From: CAZAYB01 sp964489215 | GTDB taxonomy: Bacteria > Planctomycetota > Phycisphaerae > Sedimentisphaerales > Anaerohalosphaeraceae | DNA: 12,736 nt | NCBI GenBank assembly: GCA_964489215.1 | Contig: CAZAYB010000073.1 | Coordinates: 1-12,736, forward strand | Direction: 5' to 3' | Shown: piece after piece, positions 6,692-12,736 of the stretch | How positions within the stretch are numbered: the first letter of the stretch is position 1 | Layout of the letters: every line of letters begins with the position of its first letter | Translations under genes and position numbers: made by a program | The notes under the pieces: model-generated | What the model was told of the DNA's origin: nothing | The model's database searches: none | The model's input: only the letters and a program-made list of their open reading frames with translations

Positions 6692-8926
6692 TCAATTATG
6701 TACTCCGTAATCTTTTTCACTGCCTATTATTATTATATTGCATTTAAGAGGAGACAATTCCACTTCAAAGCCGTTTTCGGAATCGCCGCCGCATATCTTT
6801 GATTTGGCGGTATCACCTTGCTGCTCTCTTAATATCCCCAGGGCACATTGAGGCAGGGGATAATAATTTGTAGATTCTTTTACTTCTTTCGATACAGAAC
6901 CCTCTTTCGACATCATTTCAGCGAGCATTTCCTGCTGGTTGGGAAGCTTAATATAACATTTTTGTGTTTGGTCGGTTATATTTACCAACACTACGGCGAT
7001 TGAACCATCGTCTTTCTGCCAAACAGAATTCAGCACAGGAGATAGATACAATTCTGTACCTTTATTATCGTTCCATGCCCGGGCCCACAACCTTTTAACA
7101 GGTTTGAGTTGATCGCTTAAATCCAGGGGCCTAAGCATCTTTCCCCATACAAGGAAATCGTAATTATTCATCCATATATGAGCCAGATGCTTGAGGAATT
7201 CGGCGGTTTCAGGATCTTTTTGAATGATTGCGATATGAGGTATTCTCGACCATCCAAATTGTCTGCCCCATATAAATTGTTGGGCATGTTTTGATATAAT
7301 AGCCCCCTTAAAACGCTTGTCAGTAAGTTCAGGAGTAAATGTATATCTTCCGAACCCCATAACATAGTCGTGATAAACCGCTTCAAATAAAGGGATTTCC
7401 TGAGGATCGTTCATATTTCCGATTAAAAAAGCATCGACCTGATTTATATAAGCTTCAGCGCAGCCCTCCATAGTTATAACCGGCTCATCCAGAAACTCCG
7501 AGGCTTCTTCTTTTACTTCATCAAAATAAGACCAGTAACTCTTTACATATCCGTTACCTCCTCCGAGTATATGGCCGTGTCGGTGGTCATAGCAGGTACG
7601 CGGCGAAGAGGCTGCCACTTCGTCAAAGTATAATGCCTTTATGCCCATCTCGTACATTCGCATTGAGAGCTGATTTATAATTCTCCTCCACATAGGAGCT
7701 TGCGGGCACATACCGGCAAAAGTTTTTCCCTGACTCCAGGTCAGAAGTGAAAGTTGACCGTCTTCGGTGATCTTCATTGCTGAGTTTTCAAGATTATCCT
7801 GCCATTCGGGCAAAGAGGTGTCGGCGGAATAAGGGTTTACATAAGGCATTACGTGCAAATTATAATTTCGGAGCTTTTGAATCGTATTCCTGAACCCTGG
7901 TACTGTCGGGAAAAAATAAGGATTTTTCGCGTCAAAAGCGTTTTTGTGCCACATATAATAATGACAGAGCATGGGAACGCCGTAAAATTCGGCTTCCTTA
8001 ATCAGATCTTCATCTTCATACCCTGCGCCCCGGTTTAATCTCAGGGATACGATTGGAGTTTTCTGATACCATAAAGGGGTTTTTTTGCCCTTTTCAATGG
8101 GACCCTTCTTTGTCCATTGAGCTTTCAATGCGAATTTTCGGTAAAGTTGTGCCGCATCAAACCAATCTCCTTTTTGCAAAACAGTAACCCAATTGAAAGA
8201 ATCGTAGTTTTTTCCGTAATGAATTTCTGTGTCCCAGTAGGGAAACAATTGGATAGTTTTACTTTCTTTGTCAGGCTTAAAGTAAAAAACCTTCAGGTGA
8301 GCATCAGGATCTTCGGCTGCGAAATAAAAAAGGTCATCCTGTGCGATAAAACCCATAAACTGCATCGTATATCCGCCGTGCGGGTAAGGCCTTTCTCTGA
8401 TCTTTTTGCTTTCGATTATTCCGCCGGTTGGTATAGTCTCAAGAGGATTTTTATATTCGACGCCTCTGTCCACAGGTACAATCAGCTTATAATCGTCTGA
8501 TTTTTCGGTTAGTAAGTTGAAAGCCGGAAAGTAAACCCGAAATACAGACCAGTTTTCCGGTAATTCCGTTACTGATATGTTCCACTGGATACGAGAGTTA
8601 TTTGAAAAGGCTAAGTTTACCTTAACAGATACAGAACCGCTTTGGCCATTTACAGGTAAAGATTTCCATATAAAGATTATACCGTTTTCTGATTGTGAAA
8701 GTTCGGGTATTTTGCCCTCAGAACTTATCTCCTGATGTTCACCCCGCTTATTGGTTAAAACAATCTTCCACAAATGAGAGGGTATCCTGAGAAACTCTCG
8801 TCTTTTCTGGTAAGATATCTGGTCAAGCAGGAAGTCCTTTTCTACATTGGAAAAAGTTATTTGTACGTCATTATATATTGCCGACCATCGATTGTCATTT
8901 TTACTGAATGTTAAGTTCTGAGGCAT
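6692..8926 (-). CDS. DUF6259-type glycosidase-like protein, apparently cytoplasmic
   Basis: The 744-residue protein looks like a three-part glycosidase. It has an N-terminal beta-rich region (about 1-270), a central (beta/alpha)-barrel-like region (about 285-600) and a C-terminal beta region ending in NIIIIGS. The central part contains VMPYVNPYS (359-367), LYFDEVAAS (432-440), a His/Gly-rich HRHGHILGGG (448-457) and ITMEGCAEAY (484-493). D435 and E487 sit where barrel glycosidases of this kind usually carry a nucleophile or acid/base residue; this is inference. I assign it to DUF6259 from recalled motifs; the substrate is unknown. No signal peptide is present, unlike its neighbours, so it probably acts on imported material. 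Its ATG lies 7 bp after the transporter stop with an overlapping AGGA, indicating tight coupling to transport. Confidence 0.7.
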   Translation of the reverse strand: MPQNLTFSKNDNRWSAIYNDVQITFSNVEKDFLLDQISYQKRREFLRIPSHLWKIVLTNKRGEHQEISSEGKIPELSQSENGIIFIWKSLPVNGQSGSVSVKVNLAFSNNSRIQWNISVTELPENWSVFRVYFPAFNLLTEKSDDYKLIVPVDRGVEYKNPLETIPTGGIIESKKIRERPYPHGGYTMQFMGFIAQDDLFYFAAEDPDAHLKVFYFKPDKESKTIQLFPYWDTEIHYGKNYDSFNWVTVLQKGDWFDAAQLYRKFALKAQWTKKGPIEKGKKTPLWYQKTPIVSLRLNRGAGYEDEDLIKEAEFYGVPMLCHYYMWHKNAFDAKNPYFFPTVPGFRNTIQKLRNYNLHVMPYVNPYSADTSLPEWQDNLENSAMKITEDGQLSLLTWSQGKTFAGMCPQAPMWRRIINQLSMRMYEMGIKALYFDEVAASSPRTCYDHRHGHILGGGNGYVKSYWSYFDEVKEEASEFLDEPVITMEGCAEAYINQVDAFLIGNMNDPQEIPLFEAVYHDYVMGFGRYTFTPELTDKRFKGAIISKHAQQFIWGRQFGWSRIPHIAIIQKDPETAEFLKHLAHIWMNNYDFLVWGKMLRPLDLSDQLKPVKRLWARAWNDNKGTELYLSPVLNSVWQKDDGSIAVVLVNITDQTQKCYIKLPNQQEMLAEMMSKEGSVSKEVKESTNYYPLPQCALGILREQQGDTAKSKICGGDSENGFEVELSPLKCNIIIIGSEKDYGVHN

Positions 8927-8933
8927 TTTTTTC

Positions 8934-10442
8934 CTAAGAAATTGATAAACTTTTCTTCTTTTTTTCTTTGATGGACTCTAAATATTTTCTAATACTGAAT
9001 ATATAACCAATTACGAAGGTGACAGTAAGGCCGAAAACCGCAAACCACATAAAATTTATCTTTATAATGTCAAATTTGTTCAATAAAACAGAAGCGCTGG
9101 TAGTTAAAACTCCCGCAATTCCACCGACAATCGCTCCGATGTCATCGGCGTGTTTTGTAAAAATGCCGAGAAAGAATATACCTCCGAGCGGAGCGGCAAG
9201 CAGACTCGAAATAATTGCGGTTACTTCGAGTATTGTATCTCCAAGCCACATAACAAAAAATGCGAGTATGATTGCTAAAAGTCCCCACGCCAAACTCACG
9301 CCTCTGCTCAACCAGACATATCTTTTGCCCCTGTTTGCGCTTTTCAGGATAAATTTCTCACATATATCGACCATAAAAAGACTTGTAAGAGAATGCTGAA
9401 CCGCGCTTATAGTTGACATTCCGGCGGCGAATATTCCCGCAAAAATCAGGCCGGAAACACCTGGCGGTATATAAGTTGAGATAAAATAAGGAAAAATTCT
9501 GTCTGGTTTGCCCGCGTATTCGGCAGGCAGGGGCTCAGCTCCCTGGAAAAAACCGTACATCCAGGCGCCTACAAAAAAAAGCGACAAAACAACCGGTGTC
9601 CCGAAAACCATCGAGAACAAGTAACCCTTCATTGCATCGCCGATTGATTTGGCAGCAAAAAATTTCTGGATATTCGTCTGGTCATTGCAAACTCCGGCGA
9701 TTCCTATTAAAGTGGAATTAAAAAGAATTGCCCAGACAGTCAATTCGCTGATATTGAATGAAAAATCGAACATTTGTGTTTTTCCAGCAGCTCTTGCTTG
9801 CTGCCAGTATAAGCCTACTTGACCGGCATCGGGAGAAAAGATAAAGAATAAGAATATTACCAGAATACTTCCGACTATGACGAAATATTGTACCAATTCT
9901 GTCCATATGACGCCTTCCAGTCCGCCGGCCATGGTGTAAAGTGTGGTGATCAAGCCGAAAACGATGATTAATAACTGAATGTTTACTCCGGTTACAGCGG
10001 ATAACGCCAGTGATGGGGTAAATATGACCATAGCGAGATAGCCAACTTTAGTAAACATAAACATTACGCTTGCCAAAAGCCTTAAAAACGGAGAAAACCG
10101 ATTTTCGAGATATTGATAAACTGAAACAAGCTTCAGCTTATACAGGAAGGGTATTACAATAAAAAAAACGACAGGAATGCTTATAAAACCAGCGAATAAC
10201 ATCGGTAAATACCGCATATCGTTTGCGTAGACAAAACCGGGCACCCCCATCAGGCTGATGGCACTGAATGCCGCCGCTACGCCGGAAATAGCCACTGGAA
10301 ACCAGTGCATATTTCTACCGGCTAAAAGATAATCCTCCCTGTCTTTTTGCCTGCGGGCGATAATTGTGCTTATTATCGCCATAGCTACAAGATATACCAA
10401 GACTATAACCGCATCAATAAATCTAATCTTTACGTCCGGCAT
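8934..10442 (-). CDS. Sodium:solute symporter (SSS family), first gene of the operon
   Basis: The 502-residue integral membrane protein has roughly 13 hydrophobic segments, the usual SSS (LeuT-fold) size. Family marks include DYLLAGRNMHWF after the first helix, the conserved YTMAGGLEGVIWTELVQ segment (about 169-185) and AAGMSTISAVQHS (339-351), a helix that in this family carries sodium-coordinating serine/threonine residues. The usual WTD of the GG-x-x-x-V-x-WTD-x-x-Q motif reads WTE here (Glu182). The ATG at 10442 is chosen over the TTG at 10448 because GGAG (10451-10454) is 8 bp from the ATG and only 2 bp from the TTG. Role: sodium-driven import of a small sugar or acid released by the exported proteins. 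SSS members include sialic-acid, glucose and other sugar carriers, and the sequence alone does not choose among them. Confidence 0.85.
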   Translation of the reverse strand: MPDVKIRFIDAVIVLVYLVAMAIISTIIARRQKDREDYLLAGRNMHWFPVAISGVAAAFSAISLMGVPGFVYANDMRYLPMLFAGFISIPVVFFIVIPFLYKLKLVSVYQYLENRFSPFLRLLASVMFMFTKVGYLAMVIFTPSLALSAVTGVNIQLLIIVFGLITTLYTMAGGLEGVIWTELVQYFVIVGSILVIFLFFIFSPDAGQVGLYWQQARAAGKTQMFDFSFNISELTVWAILFNSTLIGIAGVCNDQTNIQKFFAAKSIGDAMKGYLFSMVFGTPVVLSLFFVGAWMYGFFQGAEPLPAEYAGKPDRIFPYFISTYIPPGVSGLIFAGIFAAGMSTISAVQHSLTSLFMVDICEKFILKSANRGKRYVWLSRGVSLAWGLLAIILAFFVMWLGDTILEVTAIISSLLAAPLGGIFFLGIFTKHADDIGAIVGGIAGVLTTSASVLLNKFDIIKINFMWFAVFGLTVTFVIGYIFSIRKYLESIKEKKKKSLSIS

Positions 10443-10450
10443 CCGCAATG

Positions 10451-10454
10451 CTCC
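10451..10454 (-). promoter_or_regulatory. Ribosome binding site that decides the transporter start
   Basis: GGAG on the minus strand lies 8 bp upstream of the ATG at 10440-10442 and 2 bp from the in-frame TTG at 10446-10448, which favours the ATG. Confidence 0.6.
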
Positions 10455-10474
10455 AAAGGTTCATAAATTAAAAA

Positions 10475-10490
10475 AGTAAATGTTTTCCTT
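10475..10490. promoter_or_regulatory. Putative LacI-type operator O2 at the operon start site
   Basis: On the minus strand AAGGAAAACATTTAC (10476-10490) matches the first 15 bases of O1 (AAGGAAAACGTTTCC) at 13 positions. It keeps the GGAAAAC half-site and has a weaker second half. It lies just downstream of the operon -10, covering the predicted transcription start, which is a position for repression. Confidence 0.5.
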
Positions 10491-10519
10491 AAAATAACGG
10501 ATTAATATATATCTGTCAA
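10491..10519 (-). promoter_or_regulatory. Predicted sigma-70 promoter of the minus-strand operon
   Basis: A perfect TTGACA -35 (10514-10519) is followed by a 17-bp spacer and TATTTT (10491-10496; four of six consensus bases). Transcription would start near 10484, giving a leader of roughly 40 nt before the transporter ATG. Confidence 0.55.
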
Positions 10520-10646
10520 TAAATTAATTTATTTTAATTTTAAATACAGCTTATTTCTCTCTTAAATACATACTATTAAAGCGATTGGCTTAAACTCCTT
10601 ACCTGTTGGCTGTGTCGGAAATAATTTATTTTTTTTGAAAAAAAGA

Positions 10647-10675
10647 TTGACATAAGGAAAACGTTTCCGTAAAAT
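10647..10675 (+). promoter_or_regulatory. Predicted sigma-70 promoter of the LacI-family gene
   Basis: TTGACA (10647-10652), a 17-bp spacer and TAAAAT (10670-10675) form a near-consensus promoter about 30 bp before the regulator's ATG. AAGGA follows, 7 bp before the ATG, as the ribosome binding site. Confidence 0.65.
10654..10669. promoter_or_regulatory. Putative LacI-type operator O1 inside the lacI promoter spacer
   Basis: AAGGAAAACGTTTCCG contains the perfect palindrome AAACGTTT (10659-10666) with an outer matching G/C pair. The central CpG is typical of LacI/CcpA-family operators, where hinge-helix leucines insert. It fills the spacer between -35 and -10, so binding should block the regulator's own promoter. 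Confidence 0.6.
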
Positions 10676-10706
10676 AAATACTGGAATTACAGTTAAGGAT
10701 AAATTA

Positions 10707-11774
10707 ATGGCCGTGACAATCAGAGAAATAGCTAAAAAAGTAGGTGTCGCACCTTCAACGGTGTCAGCAGCACTGAGCCCGGTTTGCGAGAAGAAGATTT
10801 CCACAAAGAGAATTAATCAAATAAAAAATGTGGCACAGCAAATGGGATATCAGCCAAACTGGTCAGCAAGGCACTTAAGAACAGGAAAAACTTTCAATAT
10901 CGGCGTTGTGGTTCCAAGTTTTCTTCAGCATTACCCTATTTTTAAATATTTCGACTTACTTACAAATATATCACGCAAGCACGGCTACCATGTAATACCA
11001 ATTGAATTACATAGAGCCGCGGGGGAGTTCAGTAAACATCTTAAGGAATTGGGCCCTAACCAGATAGACGGCATAATTTTTCTGGACTATTATAAAGAAT
11101 CCTATGACGAATATCTCAACTACTGGAGTTCAAATACTCCTATGGTTTTTAGAGTTCTTGATGATATCTATGCGAATTTGCCATTTGACCTTGTCATTGT
11201 TAATCATTACTCAGCTGCCGCAGAACTATTCAATCATTTAATAAAGTCAGGTTGGCAGGATATTTTAATTACCGCAGAAGAAGGATTTAATACTGTTAAT
11301 ATTAAAGGATCAGGCGGAGCCTACAGGGCATGGAAAGAATATCTTATAAGGTCAGGGATAAAAAATGTTAATGATGTAATTATTAACAAACATGGTCGTG
11401 ATGGTAAAAGTAATTATGATGCAATCAAAAATGCAATTGCTGCAGGGAGAATATTTAAAGGGAAAACATGCCTTGTGCTTGATGGCGGAGATGGCGTTTC
11501 CGGGGTTTATGAGGCATTAAGGCAGGCCGAACTAAAAATAGGAGTTGATGTTGGTGTTGCCTGTTTCCATTCTATTCCTGATAACGAATTTGTGTACCCT
11601 GAACCTACCTGCTTAAAAGAGCCTTTCGGTAAAGTTTCTGAAACACTTGTCCGAAATCTTCTGCAATTAATCGCTTCAAAAGATACAGGCTTTTTAGTAG
11701 AAAAAAACATGTTTATACCGAAGTTGTCAGTTACTTCGACAACCAATTTTAAAAATGTAAATAAAGAGAAATAA
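10707..11774 (+). CDS. LacI-family transcriptional regulator
   Basis: The 355-residue protein opens with a canonical LacI helix-turn-helix (VTIREIAKKVGVAPSTVSAAL, 3-23), then the third helix ending in GYQPN (47-51) and the hinge segment ARHLRTGKT (54-62). A periplasmic-binding-protein-like ligand domain follows from about residue 63 (FNIGVVVP) and contains the usual TCLKEPF segment late in the protein. The recognition helix reads TVSAAL where TVSRAL is commonest, and the linker to helix 3 (SPVCEKKIS) is one residue longer than usual. It is divergent from the transporter operon, and operator-like palindromes lie in both promoters. It probably represses itself and the operon, with release by a sugar. 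The effector is unknown. Confidence 0.9.
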   Translation: MAVTIREIAKKVGVAPSTVSAALSPVCEKKISTKRINQIKNVAQQMGYQPNWSARHLRTGKTFNIGVVVPSFLQHYPIFKYFDLLTNISRKHGYHVIPIELHRAAGEFSKHLKELGPNQIDGIIFLDYYKESYDEYLNYWSSNTPMVFRVLDDIYANLPFDLVIVNHYSAAAELFNHLIKSGWQDILITAEEGFNTVNIKGSGGAYRAWKEYLIRSGIKNVNDVIINKHGRDGKSNYDAIKNAIAAGRIFKGKTCLVLDGGDGVSGVYEALRQAELKIGVDVGVACFHSIPDNEFVYPEPTCLKEPFGKVSETLVRNLLQLIASKDTGFLVEKNMFIPKLSVTSTTNFKNVNKEK

Positions 11775-11791
11775 GGCTTTCGTATGCCTTA
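11772..11791 (+). terminator. Weak hairpin overlapping the LacI-family stop codon
   Basis: TAAGGC (11772-11777) and GCCTTA (11786-11791) form a 6-bp stem with an 8-nt loop, starting in the stop codon itself. The following sequence is AT-rich but lacks a clean T-run, so it is at best a weak terminator or attenuator. Confidence 0.3.
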
Positions 11792-11828
11792 AAATAATTG
11801 TTATTACTTTTCCGAGAGGAGGTAAATT

Positions 11829-12736
11829 ATGAAGGTGAAAATTTTGTTGTTCACAATCCTGACAGCGGCATTCGTAACGTCCGCGGCTTTAGCCGAAGGG
11901 AGAAATTCCTCTGATTTTGTGGGAATTCATTATGAATGCGGCACAGTGCCGAGCCAGGCGGCCCCAGTATGGGACATTAACATAGCGGATCCAGAGGCGA
12001 CGGAGGCCGCTTACTCTTCAAGCAACGGCAGCCTGCTCGACATCGATGTTTTCGCCTCAGGCTCTATCGGATGGTCATTACCGGGAGCCTATGGTGCGGA
12101 ATATTTTAATTATACGAATGGGACTCAAAACTACACAAACGCAGACCCTAACAATCCTTGGGATCCCGATCAGTCAATCGGCTATACTGTCGAGATAAGT
12201 ACTGAGATTATAAACACTGCACCGGGTACCTGGGGTTATTGTTTTTGGATTGGTGAAGCCTATAGTGGCGCGAGTATGAACATTCAGATATTCGCAGACA
12301 GAATCACCTCGAGTGCAGGGCCCACAACAATTTATACGGGAGACCTGACTGGTTCACAGCATAAAATCCGTATTGTCAGACATCCCGGTGTTTACAACGA
12401 CCCATTTGATTCACCTTACGTGGACATTTATGTTGACGGAAATCTTGAATATACCGGCGGCAGGTCCGATGAAGGCGGCATTATGGGCGGTTCCAGTGCC
12501 TATCAGGACTGGATTTACATGGGCAGCCTTGCCGGTAGTGCTCGTTATCATGTTAAAACTGATTATGTCAGAATGGATTTTACTGGTCCATATGAACCTG
12601 GAACGGGCGGTGAATGCGGTGATTTCGGATATCTCAAGGGTGATTTCAATCGCAACTGTGTCGTTGATCTCGAAGATCTTGCCAGGCTTGCAGAAGCTGG
12701 GGTGTTCTGCACCGATCCGGCGGATCCGTCATGCGT
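11829..12736 (+). CDS. Exported beta-sandwich-like protein with dockerin-like calcium loop (partial at right edge)
   Basis: An open frame runs from ATG 11829 to the window edge (302 codons) without a stop. It is preceded by a near-perfect AGGAGGT (11817-11823), 5 bp from the ATG. A signal peptide is clear (MKVKILLFTILTAAFVTSAALA, cleavage near residue 22). Residues about 25-255 are rich in beta-strand, Gly, Tyr and Asp; the segments HKIRIVRHPGVY and YVDIYVDGN recall the antiparallel strands of LamG/concanavalin-like domains, though I cannot name the family. A Gly-rich linker leads to GDFNRNCVVDLEDLARLAEAG (271-291), a dockerin type I-like calcium loop (D272, N274, N276, D280, D283). It is followed by a Cys/Asp/Pro-rich CTDPADPSC, as is common near the C-terminus of secreted planctomycetal proteins. 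The end is probably close. It may be a surface carbohydrate-associated protein, not necessarily co-regulated with the operon. Confidence 0.7.
   Translation, partial: MKVKILLFTILTAAFVTSAALAEGRNSSDFVGIHYECGTVPSQAAPVWDINIADPEATEAAYSSSNGSLLDIDVFASGSIGWSLPGAYGAEYFNYTNGTQNYTNADPNNPWDPDQSIGYTVEISTEIINTAPGTWGYCFWIGEAYSGASMNIQIFADRITSSAGPTTIYTGDLTGSQHKIRIVRHPGVYNDPFDSPYVDIYVDGNLEYTGGRSDEGGIMGGSSAYQDWIYMGSLAGSARYHVKTDYVRMDFTGPYEPGTGGECGDFGYLKGDFNRNCVVDLEDLARLAEAGVFCTDPADPSC

Noticed and set aside
6682..6720. N-terminal extension of the second sialidase-like gene overlapping the DUF6259 gene
   Set aside because: The ATG at 6681 has a good Shine-Dalgarno at 5 bp and starts directly into the lipoprotein signal.
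10562..10804. An 80-codon minus-strand open frame across the divergent promoter region
   Set aside because: It overlaps the lacI promoter and the helix-turn-helix coding sequence in antisense and has no supporting features.

Overview
The window looks like part of a Planctomycetota chromosome, most plausibly an anaerobic Phycisphaerae/Sedimentisphaerales-type lineage. This is inferred from gene content and not proven. The indications are several secreted or lipoprotein sialidase-like proteins, a DUF6259 glycosidase-like protein, an SSS transporter under a LacI regulator, a ceramidase-like protein without a signal peptide, and a right-edge protein with a single dockerin-like calcium loop of the kind common in that phylum. 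The DNA is moderately AT-rich. No RNA gene or CRISPR array is visible.

Layout from left to right. (a) At 1-248 (minus) is the N-terminal part of what looks like an integrase-type transposase, running off the left edge. Its upstream end (about 300-415) carries an imperfect 40-bp-pitch repeat and a small palindrome, suggesting a mobile-element end. (b) A 38-codon ORF (382-498, minus) with a good ribosome binding site runs into that putative element end and may be a gene stump. (c) From 10442 down to 570 is a minus-strand array of seven genes. In transcription order these are a sodium:solute symporter, a DUF6259 protein, two tandem sialidase-like lipoproteins, a shortened alpha/alpha-barrel-like exported protein, a six-bladed Kelch propeller protein and a ceramidase-like protein. 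The first three genes, and separately the last two, are tightly coupled, with Shine-Dalgarno sequences overlapping the preceding stop codon. (d) A divergent LacI-family regulator lies at 10707-11774 (plus). (e) An exported beta-sandwich-like protein with a dockerin-like motif begins at 11829 (plus) and leaves the window.

The 264-bp divergent region explains the likely control. The lacI promoter (TTGACA, 17-bp spacer, TAAAAT) holds an operator-like palindrome with an AAACGTTT core in its spacer. A second, closely related copy lies about 181 bp away, at the predicted start site of the minus-strand operon promoter (TTGACA, 17-bp spacer, TATTTT). The simplest model is that one LacI-type protein represses itself and the operon until a sugar ligand appears.

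Taken together this reads as a small glycan-use locus. Exported propeller proteins (two sialidase-like, one Kelch) and the barrel protein would act outside or at the cell envelope, the symporter would import a sugar, and the DUF6259 and ceramidase-like proteins, which lack signal peptides, would act inside. The substrate is not established. The sialidase-like proteins lack an obvious RIP motif, the ceramidase-like protein lacks the catalytic serine, and no sialic-acid catabolic genes are present, so the names are family labels and not assigned activities. The barrel gene appears internally deleted and C-terminally truncated, so part of the locus may be decaying.
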